The notes: a model not told the origin generated them from the sequence alone. Counted from the stretch's first letter, positions 9,797 to 19,132 are shown. The stretch is DNA of 64,000 bases from Serratia entomophila (GCF_021462285.1 NZ_CP082787.1:2232001-2296000); one strand, 5' to 3'. Numbers and translations are program-made.

Positions 9797-10830
9797 GCGG
9801 CGATGTCCTTGGCGGCAAGCGCGGCGACCTGCTCGCGCCATTGGGTTTGTTCCGGCTGGCCTTCGGTGCGTTGACCATACAGCTGGGCTATCTGCGTGCC
9901 GTCGGCGGCAAACAGCTCCAGGCTGGTGACGATGCCGTCTTTGGTCGGTTTGCGGGTGATCCAGCTTTCGGCGATCGCATTTTCAATCAGGTGCAGGGTG
10001 AAACGGCGGTTGAATACGTTGATCCAGCCTTCCTGCGGCATCAGCCGTTCGATCTGGCCGGTGAAGATCTGCACGCAGCCGCGGTTGCCGACGAAAATCA
10101 TGATTTCGTTCTGCAGCTGTTGCGCGGCGTTCAACAACTGCGACAGCGCGCCGTTATCCACCTGATAGGCCAGATCGTCACCGACGGCGCGAAATGCTTG
10201 CTGGCGCGTCAGCTTATTGCGGCTCAACAGCTGGAAGAACTGATGGACGTCGGTCATTTCGCGCCATTCACGGTCGATCTTACCGGTATCCTGCGGCGCC
10301 GGGAGTTCCGCCGCCGCGGCCGCAGGCTGCAATTCCAGCGCCGGGTTTTCTGCGTTCAGGTGGCGCTCGACCAGCGCCATCCAGGCCGGCAGATCGGTCT
10401 CGTCGGTAGTGTAGACCTTATGCAGCGCATCGCCCTGATGGTCGAAGAACTGGATGCTGTGGCGCACGCCGCGCTTGTTGGTTTCGCTCATGGCGAAGGC
10501 GCTGGCCCATTGGTTGAGGAACAAACGCAGGTCCAGCTCGCGCGGGTTGAGGATCAGGCCGGCATGGCCGTTCAGGTGCTGATTGCGGTAGCGGCCCACC
10601 TGCTCATGCACCGCATAGCCGTTGCGGGTGATGGACTTGGTGACGCCAACCTGCTCGAGCTCGGTCAACAGCGTGCGGGCATCGGCCTGCAGGCGACGGG
10701 TATCCTGGCCGACGCGGGCGTGGGTCAGCTCCGCTTCACTGATGCCAAGGATTTCCGCCAGGTCGCGGGCGTATTTTCCTGGATTATCGATTTTGGCCTG
10801 TTGGTAGCGCTCATACAGGGTGTTGCTCAT
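9793..10830 (-). CDS. hmuS: hemin-degrading factor HmuS
   Basis: Cytoplasmic heme-handling protein of the HemS/ChuS/HmuS family, 345 residues, made of two repeated halves as in ChuS (about 1-170 and 180-345). It binds incoming heme, and family members release iron from it or pass it on. The N-terminus [35 protein letters not shown] is family-typical. A good AGGAG site lies upstream of ATG 10830. The gene lies between hmuR and hmuT; a 67-bp gap from hmuR contains a strong hairpin, while the hmuT junction overlaps. Confidence 0.95.
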   Translation of the reverse strand: MSNTLYERYQQAKIDNPGKYARDLAEILGISEAELTHARVGQDTRRLQADARTLLTELEQVGVTKSITRNGYAVHEQVGRYRNQHLNGHAGLILNPRELDLRLFLNQWASAFAMSETNKRGVRHSIQFFDHQGDALHKVYTTDETDLPAWMALVERHLNAENPALELQPAAAAAELPAPQDTGKIDREWREMTDVHQFFQLLSRNKLTRQQAFRAVGDDLAYQVDNGALSQLLNAAQQLQNEIMIFVGNRGCVQIFTGQIERLMPQEGWINVFNRRFTLHLIENAIAESWITRKPTKDGIVTSLELFAADGTQIAQLYGQRTEGQPEQTQWREQVAALAAKDIAA

Positions 10831-10860
10831 AAGGTTGATCTCCTGTGCCGTGAGTCAAGC

Positions 10861-10883
10861 GGCGGGCAAGCGGCTTGCCCGCC
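10861..10883 (-). repeat. intercistronic hairpin between hmuR and hmuS
   Basis: A perfect 10-bp inverted repeat (GGCGGGCAAG / CTTGCCCGCC) with a 3-base loop lies in the 67-bp gap between the hmuR stop and the hmuS start. No T run follows it on the minus strand, so it is not a standard terminator. It is better read as a stability or partial attenuation hairpin that could favour receptor mRNA over the downstream transporter mRNA. Confidence 0.7.
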
Positions 10884-10897
10884 AGATAATCAAAAAA

Positions 10898-12982
10898 TCA
10901 CCACTGGTAGCTGACCAGCAGCCTGGCGTTGCGGCCATCCTGCGGAATGCCCTGCGGCGAGTAATATTCTTTGTCGAAGGCGTTGCCCAACACCAGGGTG
11001 GTGGTTACGCCCTGCAGGCGCTCGCGCCCTTGGTAGCTCAGATAGAAATCGTTGACGGCGTAACCCGCCTGTTCAGCGGTGCCGGCGGCCACGTGGGTAG
11101 AGCGCTGCGCGAAGGTGGCGACCCAGCCGGTAGACAGGCCGGTTTCACCCAGCGGCACGTCCAGCGAGCTGGTGACGGTGTCCGGGTTGATGGTGCTCAG
11201 CCAGTCGCCGGTGGTTTCATCTTTCCCTCTGGTGCGGTTATAGGCCAGATCCCAACCGAACAGCGGTGTCTTGTAGCTGAGCGTAGCATCCCAGCCCCAG
11301 ATTTTGGCGCGGTCGATGTTGGTCGAGAAGGTGGTGCAACTGATGCAATAAGGACCTCGCGGCCCGCGGCCCAACTCCATGGTGACGTCGGTGGCGATGT
11401 AGTCTTTGGCCTTGGTATCGAAATAACTGGCTTTGAACTGCAGGCTGTCGTCGGCCAGCAGCAGATCGTCAAAGCGCAGCCCGAAACCATACTCCTGCGT
11501 GGCGTTGGTTTCCGGCTTCAGGTTCGGGTTCGGCACCCAGTAGTTGGTAATGGTGGTGGGCCCCATCGGGATCGAGAAATGCTTGGAGTCGTTGTACATT
11601 TCTCCCATGGTCGGCGCGCGGAAGGCCTGGGAATAGGAGCCGAACAGCATCAGCCAGTCGGTTGGGGTGACGCTGACGGCGCCGCGAGACGACCACTTGT
11701 CGGCATCCACATCGGCGTAACCGTCGCTGGAGCCCTTGTAATTATCGTAGCGGGTACCGGCGAGTAAGGTGACCGGCAGGTCGCGCAGCGTAATCTCGTC
11801 CTGCAGCCAGCCCGACGCGAAATTGATTTTTGCCTGCGGGAAGCTTTCGGTGGCGCCGCCAGGGGTCTGTTCCTGTTTATAAGCCTCGGAGCCGTAGGTG
11901 AACAGGTGCGAGGCGAAACTGTCGGCAAACAGGCGGGTGCGGTTTTCCAGCTTGGCCCCGCGGGTGGTTTGCTTGCGGTTTTCGTCATCGCTACCCGCCT
12001 GGTGCGCATTTATTTCCACGTCGGAATAGTAGATTTTGGCTTCGGCATCCAGCCACTCTTGGCCAACCGGCTTCAGCTTGTAGCTCAGCGCCGCATCGCG
12101 CTGAATGGTCGAGCGGTCGGTCAGCGGGTTACCGCTGGAGGCGTCCGGCGTCTGCGGGTTTTTCGGCTCCTGCGCGCGGTTGTTGTAATAGCGCAGATTA
12201 CCGCTGAGCGACTGGTTATCGTCGAGTTTCCAGGTGCCCTTGGCCAGTACGTTGCTGATGGTTTCATCGTTTGGCGCATCGAAACCGTTGCCCTGGCGCA
12301 AATCGCCGACGTCGCGGGTGCCGAACGACAGCAGGCCGTCGAGGTTGTCGGTTTTGCCATAGGCGCTGGCGCCCATGCCCAGGCTGTGGTCGCCGCTGCC
12401 GGCGGTGCCGTAGACCCGGTAGCCGCTATCGTGGCCCGGCAACAGCAGATCGGCGGCGTCGATGGTTTCATAAGACACCACGCCACCCAGCGCACCGCTG
12501 CCGTACAGCAGGGCGGCGGGGCCGCGCACCACTTCAATGCGCTTCACCAACCCCGGATCCAGGAAGGTGCCGTTGATATGGCCGGTATCGGTGCCCTGGC
12601 GAATGCCGTCCACCAGCGTAAGCACGCCACGGCGATCGTAGCCGCGCATCATCAGGTCCTGGCCGTTGCTGCGGCCGGTGCCGGTAACGGTGAGGCCGGG
12701 CACGCGGCGCAGCATATCGGCGGCGGTGGCGGCGGTCTGGCTTTCAGGCGTGTCGCCGTCGATCACCGTTACCATCATCGGCGCTTCAAAGCTGCTGCGC
12801 GGGTTGCCGGTGGCGGTCACCGTCATGGTCTCGTCGGCGGCTTTGGCTTTTCGGGTGGGCTCCGCCTTGGCGGAGGAAGGTGCTGTGCTGGTGGTTTGTG
12901 CAAAGGCCACCGTAGGCAGAGCGCAGGCAATCGCCAGGCTCAATGCGGAAAAACGCAGCCGGGTGGAAATTGTCAGAGGCAT
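10898..12982 (-). CDS. hmuR: TonB-dependent heme receptor HmuR (HemR-like)
   Basis: Outer-membrane heme/hemoprotein receptor. I place the start at ATG 12982 (MPLTISTRLRFSALSLAIACALPTVAFAQ), preceded by GGAGAG, giving 694 residues with a signal peptide cut near residue 29. The TonB box region is DETMTVTATG. The plug domain includes VPGLTVTGTGRSNGQDLMMRGYDRRGVLTLVDGIRQG and VVRGPAALLYGSGALGGVVSYET, and the barrel ends in SYQW with a terminal aromatic. A Cys pair (CISC) sits in a putative extracellular loop. It is the first large gene of the minus-strand operon after hemP, and the Fur box before hemP should control it. Confidence 0.94.
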   Translation of the reverse strand: MPLTISTRLRFSALSLAIACALPTVAFAQTTSTAPSSAKAEPTRKAKAADETMTVTATGNPRSSFEAPMMVTVIDGDTPESQTAATAADMLRRVPGLTVTGTGRSNGQDLMMRGYDRRGVLTLVDGIRQGTDTGHINGTFLDPGLVKRIEVVRGPAALLYGSGALGGVVSYETIDAADLLLPGHDSGYRVYGTAGSGDHSLGMGASAYGKTDNLDGLLSFGTRDVGDLRQGNGFDAPNDETISNVLAKGTWKLDDNQSLSGNLRYYNNRAQEPKNPQTPDASSGNPLTDRSTIQRDAALSYKLKPVGQEWLDAEAKIYYSDVEINAHQAGSDDENRKQTTRGAKLENRTRLFADSFASHLFTYGSEAYKQEQTPGGATESFPQAKINFASGWLQDEITLRDLPVTLLAGTRYDNYKGSSDGYADVDADKWSSRGAVSVTPTDWLMLFGSYSQAFRAPTMGEMYNDSKHFSIPMGPTTITNYWVPNPNLKPETNATQEYGFGLRFDDLLLADDSLQFKASYFDTKAKDYIATDVTMELGRGPRGPYCISCTTFSTNIDRAKIWGWDATLSYKTPLFGWDLAYNRTRGKDETTGDWLSTINPDTVTSSLDVPLGETGLSTGWVATFAQRSTHVAAGTAEQAGYAVNDFYLSYQGRERLQGVTTTLVLGNAFDKEYYSPQGIPQDGRNARLLVSYQW

Positions 12983-13075
12983 GGGGCAACTCTCCGTATG
13001 TTTTAAACATATCAATAGATTTGCTGGCTGCCTGGATCAAAAGATCGGGGTGGCTGGCGTTAGAGGGATCTTTCG

Positions 13076-13267
13076 TTATTTGGTCAGGATCAATTTTCCG
13101 GCTTTGGTTTGCCGCAGTTGATAGCGCTGGCCCTGATGGGTAATAACCGCCACGCCATCGGCGCCAAGCAGCTGGGCGCTGTCGTAACAAGGGGGCGCGT
13201 CCGCAGCCTGCCCGCTGGAAGGCCTGGCGGTGGAAGGGCGGTGGTTGTTGGGATTATCCATCGTCAT
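13076..13267 (-). CDS. hemP: HemP/HmuP family small protein
   Basis: A 63-residue protein ending in LGADGVAVITHQGQRYQLRQTKAGKLILTK, the conserved HemP/HmuP core. HemP proteins are encoded at the head of heme uptake operons and activate receptor expression in some bacteria. E. coli keeps an orphan homologue, YdiE, at this very position, without an hmu operon. The first 30 residues are low complexity (Pro, Ser, Ala) and variable. A Fur box lies 44 bp upstream. Two starts, 13267 and 13261, are equally close to the leader. Confidence 0.9.
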   Translation of the reverse strand: MTMDNPNNHRPSTARPSSGQAADAPPCYDSAQLLGADGVAVITHQGQRYQLRQTKAGKLILTK

Positions 13268-13307
13268 TTTGTTTATAAAGCACGCTATTAAATGGTAATT
13301 AATATCA

Positions 13308-13328
13308 AAGTGATAATCATTATCATGT
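13308..13328 (-). promoter_or_regulatory. Fur box upstream of hemP-hmu
   Basis: TGATAATCATTATCA (13311-13325) is a palindrome matching the core of the Fur consensus GATAATGATAATCATTATC. It lies upstream of hemP in a suitably AT-rich stretch, so iron-dependent repression of hemP-hmuRSTUV is expected. Confidence 0.88.
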
Positions 13329-13397
13329 GAACGAAAGGTTACATCAAGGAAAATTTTCTTACGGATGGAACCTTTTTACGGAAAATGCGTCCAGCAG

Positions 13398-13419
13398 CGG
13401 GCCGAAGGCGTTCGGCCCG
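13398..13419. terminator. hairpin between btuE and hemP promoter
   Basis: A perfect 9-bp stem (CGGGCCGAA / TTCGGCCCG) with a GGCG loop lies 16 bp after the btuE stop. The run of A residues is on the wrong side for the minus strand, so as a btuE terminator it is incomplete. It may act as a stabilising or rho-aided hairpin. Confidence 0.5.
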
Positions 13420-13434
13420 TAAAAAATCGAGGGG

Positions 13435-13917
13435 TTACAGCAGGGTTTCGATGCGGTCGAACAGGCGCTCGGGCTTGGTGATGGGGGCAAAGCGGGTCAC
13501 GCGCTGGCCGTCGGCGGTCAGCAGGAATTTGGTGAAGTTCCATTTGATGCGTTGGCTGCCCATCACGCCGGGCGCCAGGCGTTTCAGCTCGCTGAACAGG
13601 GGGTGAGCGCCGGGGCCGTTAACCTCGATCTTGCTGAACAGCGGAAAGCTGACGCCGTAGTTCAGGGTGCAGAAGTTGGCTATCTCGAGCGGGTCGCCGG
13701 GTTCCTGCGAACCGAACTGATTGCAGGGGAAGCCCAGCACCATCAGCCCGCGTTCGCGGTAGTATTGCCACAGATTCTCCAGCCCGCGGTACTGGGGCGT
13801 GAAACCGCATTTGCTGGCGGTGTTGACCACCAGATAAGCGCGAGCGCGAAAGTCGCCCAGGGTTTTGGCTTCTCCCTGCAGCGTGACGCAGGGGATGGAT
13901 AACAGTGAGTGAATCAT
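13435..13917 (-). CDS. btuE: thioredoxin/glutathione peroxidase BtuE
   Basis: Thiol peroxidase of the glutathione peroxidase family, 160 residues, reducing hydrogen peroxide and organic peroxides. The peroxidatic Cys37 is in NTASKCGFTPQY, followed by GFPCNQFGSQEPG with the Gln of the active site, and WNFTKFLL with the conserved Trp-Asn. A Cys replaces selenocysteine, as normal in bacteria. E. coli BtuE is slightly longer (183). The E. coli gene sits in the btuC-btuE-btuD cluster but is not needed for B12 transport; here it stands alone between hemP and aroH. Confidence 0.9.
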   Translation of the reverse strand: MIHSLLSIPCVTLQGEAKTLGDFRARAYLVVNTASKCGFTPQYRGLENLWQYYRERGLMVLGFPCNQFGSQEPGDPLEIANFCTLNYGVSFPLFSKIEVNGPGAHPLFSELKRLAPGVMGSQRIKWNFTKFLLTADGQRVTRFAPITKPERLFDRIETLL

Positions 13918-13989
13918 GCCGGGGCTCCGATCCTTTCCATAGGGTTGCTGCGGGAATGGTTACCAGTATAGATGAGCGGCGAAGAGGCG

Positions 13990-14014
13990 AAAAGCCGGGG
14001 CCAGACGCCCCGGC
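13990..14014 (-). terminator. terminator of aroH
   Basis: A GCCGGGG / CCCCGGC stem with a seven-base loop starts 7 bp after the aroH stop on the minus strand and is followed by four T residues. Confidence 0.7.
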
Positions 14015-14020
14015 AGCGCG

Positions 14021-15067
14021 TCAGAAGCGGGTATCCACCGCATCCGCCAGCATCGCCAACAGCTGCTCGCTGTCGGACCAGCTCAGGCAAGGATCGGTGA
14101 TCGACTGGCCATAGGTCAGCGGCTGGCCGGCGACGATTTTCTGCGTGCCTTCCACCAGGAAGCTTTCCGCCATCACGCCGGTAATGGCGGCGGAACCGGC
14201 GCGGATTTGCTGGCAGACGTTCTCGGCAACGTCCAACTGGCGGCGATGCAGCTTCTGGCAGTTGCCGTGGCTGAAATCGATAACCAGGTGTTCCGGCAGA
14301 TCGAACTCGCGCAGGCTATCGCAGGCGGCCACGATGTCGGTAGCGTGGTAGTTCGGCGTTTTGCCGCCGCGCATGATGATGTGGCCGTACGGGTTGCCGC
14401 TGGTCTGGTAGATGGTCATCTGGCCGTTTTTATCCGGCGAGAGGAACATGTGGCCGGCGCGCGCCGCGCGGATGGCGTCGATCGCGATGCGGGTGTTGCC
14501 GTCGGTGCCGTTTTTGAACCCGACCGGGCAAGAAAGAGCGGAAGCCATTTCACGGTGGATCTGGCTTTCGGTGGTGCGCGCGCCGATGGCGCCCCAGCTG
14601 ATTAAATCGGCGATGTATTGGCCAACCACCATATCCAGGAACTCGGTTGCGGTCGGCAGGCCGAGCTGATTGACCTCCAACAGCAGGCGGCGCGCCATTT
14701 CGATGCCGCGGTTAACCTGGAAGGTGCCGTCCAGGGCCGGATCGGAAATCAGGCCTTTCCAGCCCACCACGGTGCGCGGCTTCTCAAAATAGGTGCGCAT
14801 CACGATTTCCAGGCGATCCTGGTAACGCGCGCGCAGGGCGTTCAGGCGGCCGGCGTAGTCGATGGCGGCGTCGAGATCGTGGATAGAGCAGGGGCCAATC
14901 ACCACCAGCAGGCGCTTGTCCTCGCCGGACAGGATTTTTTCAATGCGTTTTCGTGACGCGGTCACGTTATCTGCGATATCCGCCGAGATCGGCAGCTTGT
15001 CCGCCAGCGCTTGCGGCGTGACGAGGCTGTCGATGCGCGCGGTCCGCAGTTCATCTGTTTTGTGCAT
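14021..15067 (-). CDS. aroH: 3-deoxy-7-phosphoheptulonate synthase AroH
   Basis: Condenses phosphoenolpyruvate and erythrose-4-phosphate to DAHP, the first step of the shikimate pathway. The start at ATG 15067 (MHKTDELRTARIDSLVTP) gives 348 residues, exactly the E. coli AroH length; longer upstream frames are chance extensions. Class I DAHP synthase motifs are present: VVIGPCSIHD, MRTYFEKPRTVVGWKG, GARTTESQIHREMASALSCPVGFKNGTDGN and VIDFSHGNCQK. Assignment to the Trp-sensitive isozyme rests on position, between the hemP/btuE side and ppsR as in E. coli, because isozyme-specific residues were not checked. I do not see a clear TrpR operator upstream. Confidence 0.9.
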   Translation of the reverse strand: MHKTDELRTARIDSLVTPQALADKLPISADIADNVTASRKRIEKILSGEDKRLLVVIGPCSIHDLDAAIDYAGRLNALRARYQDRLEIVMRTYFEKPRTVVGWKGLISDPALDGTFQVNRGIEMARRLLLEVNQLGLPTATEFLDMVVGQYIADLISWGAIGARTTESQIHREMASALSCPVGFKNGTDGNTRIAIDAIRAARAGHMFLSPDKNGQMTIYQTSGNPYGHIIMRGGKTPNYHATDIVAACDSLREFDLPEHLVIDFSHGNCQKLHRRQLDVAENVCQQIRAGSAAITGVMAESFLVEGTQKIVAGQPLTYGQSITDPCLSWSDSEQLLAMLADAVDTRF

Positions 15068-15225
15068 GGTTTTCTCTGGAAACTGTTCTTCTCTGCGGCA
15101 GGAGTGCCGGGAAGTGATGGCGATCACAATAACGCAAAAATCGCTGAATTCAACCGTAGAGATTGTGTTCTGTTGATCAAGACCGCTAAAAAAAGCACAA
15201 AAATTACCGCCGGCGCTGAAATAAG

Positions 15226-15245
15226 CGGCAGGGCAGCCCCTGCCG
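15226..15245 (-). terminator. hairpin after ppsR
   Basis: A CGGCAGGG / CCCTGCCG stem lies 8 bp after the ppsR stop. Only a mixed T-rich tail follows on the minus strand, so terminator strength is uncertain. Confidence 0.45.
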
Positions 15246-15252
15246 GTGCGAA

Positions 15253-16074
15253 TCAGAACATGCGGCGGCTCATGCCGAGGATGTCGAGGATCTTGGTCGA
15301 GATTTCCTCCACCGAGTAGTTGGTGGTATTGAGATAGCGGATCTGGTTTTTGCGGAACAGCGCCTCCACCTCGGCGATTTCCATTCTGCATTGGCGCAGC
15401 GAGGCATAGCGGCTGTTTTCGCGCCGTTCCTCGCGAATGGCGGCCAGGCGCTCCGGATCGATGGTCAGGCCGAACAGCTTGTGCTGAAACGGCTTCAGCG
15501 AGGCGGGGAGGTGCAGATTGTCCATATCGTCGGCGATAAACGGGTAGTTGGCGGCACGGATGCCGAACTGCATCGCCAGATACAGGCTGGTGGGGGTTTT
15601 GCCGCAGCGCGAAACGCCCAGCAGGATAACCTGCGCCTGGTCGAGGTTGCGCAGCGAGATGCCGTCGTCGTGCGCCAGCGTGTAATCGATGGCGGCGATG
15701 CGCGCGTCGTATTTGCCGAGGTTGTTGGCGGTCAGCCCATGGGTGCGGTTCGGCACCGGTGTCGGTTCTACCTCCAGTTCGTCCTGTAACGGGCCGACCA
15801 GCGCTTGCACGATATCCTGGCAGAATCCCTGGCTTTGCACGATCACGTCGCGCACCTCCGGCGAAATGATGGAGTAGAACACCAACGGCCTGACGCCGGT
15901 TTCACGGTAAATATCATCAATTTGCTGGCAAACCGCCCGCGCGCGCGCCTCGGTTTCGACGAACGGCAGCGTAAAGGTGGTGGCCGTCACCGGAAACTGC
16001 GACAGCACCGCGTGGCCCAACACCTCAGCGGTAATCGCCGTGCCATCCGAAATATAAAAAACGCTTCTTTCCAC
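15253..16074 (-). CDS. ppsR: phosphoenolpyruvate synthase regulatory protein PpsR
   Basis: DUF299-family bifunctional kinase/pyrophosphorylase. It inactivates PEP synthase by ADP-dependent threonine phosphorylation and reactivates it by Pi-dependent dephosphorylation. The P-loop-like [11 protein letters not shown] sits in the middle of the protein, with the highly conserved [14 protein letters not shown] and [16 protein letters not shown] downstream. I choose the GTG start at 16074 ([15 protein letters not shown]): AAGGAG lies six bases upstream, and E. coli PpsR begins at a comparable place. This gives 273 residues. The ATG 42 bp earlier lacks such a site. It is divergent from its target gene ppsA. 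Confidence 0.92.
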   Translation of the reverse strand: MERSVFYISDGTAITAEVLGHAVLSQFPVTATTFTLPFVETEARARAVCQQIDDIYRETGVRPLVFYSIISPEVRDVIVQSQGFCQDIVQALVGPLQDELEVEPTPVPNRTHGLTANNLGKYDARIAAIDYTLAHDDGISLRNLDQAQVILLGVSRCGKTPTSLYLAMQFGIRAANYPFIADDMDNLHLPASLKPFQHKLFGLTIDPERLAAIREERRENSRYASLRQCRMEIAEVEALFRKNQIRYLNTTNYSVEEISTKILDILGMSRRMF

Positions 16075-16483
16075 CCGAGGCTCCTTACCTGAAAACGGTG
16101 TTCCTGCATTAACCACTAAGAGACATCATGTGCCGCGGAGGATCCGCCGGTAAAGAGGTTAGCGAAAAAATTGTGACTATGCGCCTCGTTCAGCGCAAAC
16201 CGGCCGGGAGGGTATCGATTGCCTGGCGCGTTAACCGAAAGTTTAAAAACTACTTAATTTGTTGAGAATTAAGCTTTTAGTGCCGTTGGGAACGGTTCCC
16301 ATGAAAATCAGACGGTTAGGTAATTCTCTTAAAATCCATTTTCTTCAGCCGGTTGATCGATTCACCTTTCCATTTCCTGGGGATCATTGTGCTAGTCTGG
16401 TCCAGCTCCGTTTTTAGCGGCGCTGAGATAGCAAGCGAATTAAATCCGTCTATACCCTACTGATAGCAATAAGGATTGTCTCG
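16075..16483. other. divergent ppsR-ppsA intergenic region
   Basis: A 409-bp region without a supportable gene, holding the divergent promoters of ppsR and ppsA. It contains a perfect 13-bp palindrome described separately. In E. coli ppsA is activated by Cra; a clean Cra consensus is not visible here, though the palindrome shares the AACGGTT-type core. Confidence 0.5.
16288..16300. promoter_or_regulatory. palindrome, candidate operator upstream of ppsA
   Basis: GGGAACGGTTCCC is a perfect inverted repeat (6-bp arms, one central base) 184 bp before the ppsA start. It shares the AA-CG-TT arrangement of Cra sites but not the flanks. The regulator is therefore uncertain. Confidence 0.4.
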
Positions 16484-18862
16484 ATGTCCAACAATGGCCC
16501 AGACTTGCGGAATGTGCTTTGGTACAACCAGCTTGGCATGCACGACGTTGACCGCGTCGGCGGCAAAAACGCCTCCCTCGGTGAAATGATCACCAACCTT
16601 TCCGACTTGGGCGTGGCCGTGCCAAACGGTTTTGCCACCACCGCGCAGGCGTTTAACGATTTTCTCGAACAAAGCGGTGTTAACCAGCGCATCTATCAGT
16701 TACTGGATCAAACTGACGTTGACGACGTTGCCCAGCTGGCCAAGGCCGGTGCGCAAATCCGCCAATGGGTGATCGACACGCCGTTCCATGCGGAATTCGA
16801 GCGTGAAATCCTCCAGGCGTACCAACAACTCTCCGACGGCCAGCCGGAAGCTTCGTTCGCCGTGCGCTCTTCGGCCACTGCCGAAGACATGCCGGACGCT
16901 TCTTTTGCCGGCCAGCAAGAAACCTTCCTCAACGTGCAGGGCATCGACGCCGTGATGGTGGCGATCAAGCACGTATTCGCCTCGCTGTTCAATGACCGCG
17001 CGATTTCCTACCGCGTGCATCAGGGCTACGACCACCGCGGCGTGGCGCTGTCCGCCGGCGTGCAGCGCATGGTGCGTTCAGACCTGGCGTCGTCGGGCGT
17101 GATGTTCACTATCGATACCGAGTCCGGTTTCGATCAGGTGGTGTTTATTACCTCGGCCTACGGCCTGGGTGAAATGGTGGTGCAGGGCGCGGTGAACCCC
17201 GACGAGTTCTACGTGCACAAACCCACCCTGCAGAAGGGTAATCCGGCGATCGTGCGCCGCAACCTGGGCTCGAAGAAAATCCGCATGGTGTACGCGCCGT
17301 CGCAGGATCACGGCAAGCAGGTACGCATTGAAGACGTGCCGGAGCAGCAGCGCAGCCGTTTCTCTCTGACCGACGACGAAGTGCAGGCGCTGGCGCACCA
17401 GGCGATGCTGATCGAAAAACACTACGGCCGCCCGATGGATATCGAGTGGGCGAAAGACGGCCACACCGGCAAGCTGCTGATCGTGCAGGCGCGTCCGGAA
17501 ACCGTGCGCTCCAACGAGCAGACCATGGAGCGCTACCAGCTCAACGGCTCCGGCAAAGTGCTGGTGGAAGGGCGCGCTATCGGCCACCGCATCGGCGCCG
17601 GCCCGGTGAAGGTGATCCACGACATCAGCGAGATGGACCGCATCCTGCCGGGCGACGTGCTGGTGACCGACATGACCGACCCGGATTGGGAACCGATCAT
17701 GAAGAAGGCCGCGGCTATCGTCACCAACCGCGGCGGCCGCACCTGCCACGCGGCGATTATCGCTCGTGAGCTGGGCATTCCCGCGGTAGTGGGCTGCGGC
17801 CACGCCACCGACGTGTTGAAAGACGGGCAGAAGGTCACCGTCTCCTGTGCCGAAGGAGACACCGGCTTCGTGTACAGCGACATGCTCGATTTCACCGTAC
17901 AAAGCTCCGAAGTGACCGAGCTGCCGGATCTGCCGCTGAAGATCATGATGAACGTCGGCAACCCGGATCGCGCCTTCGACTTCGCGCGTTTGCCGAACGA
18001 AGGCGTGGGCCTGGCGCGGCTGGAGTTCATCATCAACCGCATGATTGGCGTGCACCCGAGGGCGCTGCTGGAGTTCGATCAGCAGACCCCGGCGCTGCAG
18101 AACGAAATCCGCGCGCTGATGCAGGGCTATGACCACCCGGTCGAGTTCTATGTCGGCCGCCTGACCGAAGGCATCGCCACCCTGGGCGCGGCCTTCTGGC
18201 CGAAGCGGGTGATTGTGCGCCTCTCCGACTTCAAGTCGAACGAATACGCCAACCTGGTGGGCGGCGAGAAGTACGAACCGCACGAAGAGAACCCGATGCT
18301 GGGCTTCCGCGGCGCCGGCCGTTACGTGGCCGACAGCTTCCGCGACTGCTTCGCGCTCGAGTGCGAAGCGGTGAAACGCGTGCGCAATGAAATGGGCCTG
18401 ACCAACGTCGAAATCATGGTGCCGTTCGTGCGTACCGTGGCGCAGGCGGAAGCGGTGGTGGCCGAGCTGGCGCGCCAGGGGCTGAAGCGCGGCGAGAACG
18501 GGCTGAAGGTGATCATGATGTGCGAGATCCCGTCCAACGCCCTGTTGGCGGACCAGTTCCTCGAGCACTTCGACGGCTTCTCCATCGGCTCCAACGACAT
18601 GACCCAGCTGGCGCTGGGGCTGGACCGCGATTCCGGCGTGGTGTCCGAGCTGTTCGACGAGCGCAACGAGGCGGTGAAAGCGCTGCTGTCGATGGCGATC
18701 CAGGCCGCCAAACGCCACGGCAAGTACGTCGGCATTTGCGGCCAGGGGCCGTCCGACCATGAGGACTTCGCCGAATGGCTGATGGAGCAGGGCATCGACA
18801 GCCTGTCGCTCAACCCGGATACCGTGGTGCAAACCTGGATTAATCTGTCGAAGAAAAAATAA
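16484..18862 (+). CDS. ppsA: phosphoenolpyruvate synthase
   Basis: Converts pyruvate and ATP to PEP, AMP and Pi for gluconeogenesis. The 792-residue protein has the three-part PPDK/PEP-synthase layout. An N-terminal ATP-grasp domain includes [11 protein letters not shown] and [27 protein letters not shown]. The swivelling phosphohistidine domain carries His422 in [21 protein letters not shown]. The C-terminal PEP-binding barrel has [22 protein letters not shown] and [16 protein letters not shown]. Length matches E. coli PpsA. The divergent neighbour ppsR controls its activity by phosphorylation near the active-site His. Confidence 0.97.
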   Translation: MSNNGPDLRNVLWYNQLGMHDVDRVGGKNASLGEMITNLSDLGVAVPNGFATTAQAFNDFLEQSGVNQRIYQLLDQTDVDDVAQLAKAGAQIRQWVIDTPFHAEFEREILQAYQQLSDGQPEASFAVRSSATAEDMPDASFAGQQETFLNVQGIDAVMVAIKHVFASLFNDRAISYRVHQGYDHRGVALSAGVQRMVRSDLASSGVMFTIDTESGFDQVVFITSAYGLGEMVVQGAVNPDEFYVHKPTLQKGNPAIVRRNLGSKKIRMVYAPSQDHGKQVRIEDVPEQQRSRFSLTDDEVQALAHQAMLIEKHYGRPMDIEWAKDGHTGKLLIVQARPETVRSNEQTMERYQLNGSGKVLVEGRAIGHRIGAGPVKVIHDISEMDRILPGDVLVTDMTDPDWEPIMKKAAAIVTNRGGRTCHAAIIARELGIPAVVGCGHATDVLKDGQKVTVSCAEGDTGFVYSDMLDFTVQSSEVTELPDLPLKIMMNVGNPDRAFDFARLPNEGVGLARLEFIINRMIGVHPRALLEFDQQTPALQNEIRALMQGYDHPVEFYVGRLTEGIATLGAAFWPKRVIVRLSDFKSNEYANLVGGEKYEPHEENPMLGFRGAGRYVADSFRDCFALECEAVKRVRNEMGLTNVEIMVPFVRTVAQAEAVVAELARQGLKRGENGLKVIMMCEIPSNALLADQFLEHFDGFSIGSNDMTQLALGLDRDSGVVSELFDERNEAVKALLSMAIQAAKRHGKYVGICGQGPSDHEDFAEWLMEQGIDSLSLNPDTVVQTWINLSKKK

Positions 18863-18887
18863 TGCCTTAGGGATTATTTGATGTAAA

Positions 18888-18916
18888 AGCCGCAGCCTGA
18901 GGTTGCGGCTTTTTTA
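18888..18916 (+). terminator. terminator of ppsA
   Basis: An AGCCGCA / TGCGGCT stem with a nine-base loop is followed by a T-rich run (T6 A T3), 26 bp after the ppsA stop. Confidence 0.9.
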
Positions 18917-18970
18917 TTTCCTAATGTAACAAGCAGGTTGGAAAATAAACATATTGTCGAAAAAACAATA

Positions 18971-19079
18971 AAAAAAAGCCCATCATAGGAGATGGGCAAA
19001 GACTACACACAGCAATTCACATGTATGGCATTACATTGTTTAGAAAGGTTGCTTTAAAATCAGTGATTTGAAGCAATAG
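18971..19079 (-). ncRNA. rprA: RprA small RNA
   Basis: Read on the minus strand, the 3' half carries GAATTGCTGTGTGTAGTC, then TTTGCCCATCTC and a GCCCATC / GATGGGC hairpin with a run of seven or more T residues. This matches the 3' half of E. coli RprA as I remember it. The 5' end forms a separate hairpin (TTGCTT...AAGCAA). About 109 nt is close to the 105-nt E. coli RNA, and it lies beside ydiK, as in E. coli. RprA is an Hfq-dependent RNA made under Rcs control; in E. coli it activates rpoS translation and represses csgD. The middle segment, where E. coli RprA pairs with rpoS, is not obviously conserved. The 5' end is inferred from a -10 element (TATTAT, 19091 to 19086). Confidence 0.88.
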
Positions 19080-19117
19080 ATGGCCATAATACTAGATTTT
19101 TCAGCGCGATTAGTCAT

Positions 19118-19132
19118 TAAGAATCATCCTAA
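19118..19132 (-). promoter_or_regulatory. RcsB box upstream of rprA
   Basis: On the minus strand TTAGGATGATTCTTA fits the RcsB-box consensus KMRGATTMTYCTTA with one mismatch. It lies about 40-53 bases upstream of the inferred RprA start, and the -35 region of that promoter is poor, as expected for an activator-dependent promoter. Confidence 0.78.

Noticed and set aside
15068..15252. TrpR operator expected upstream of aroH
   Set aside because: No ACTAGT-type palindrome could be found by eye, so Trp repression is not claimed.
17078..18832. Large 584-codon frame antisense to ppsA
   Set aside because: A high-GC shadow frame rich in His, Gln and Arg with no family features; ppsA on the other strand is certain.
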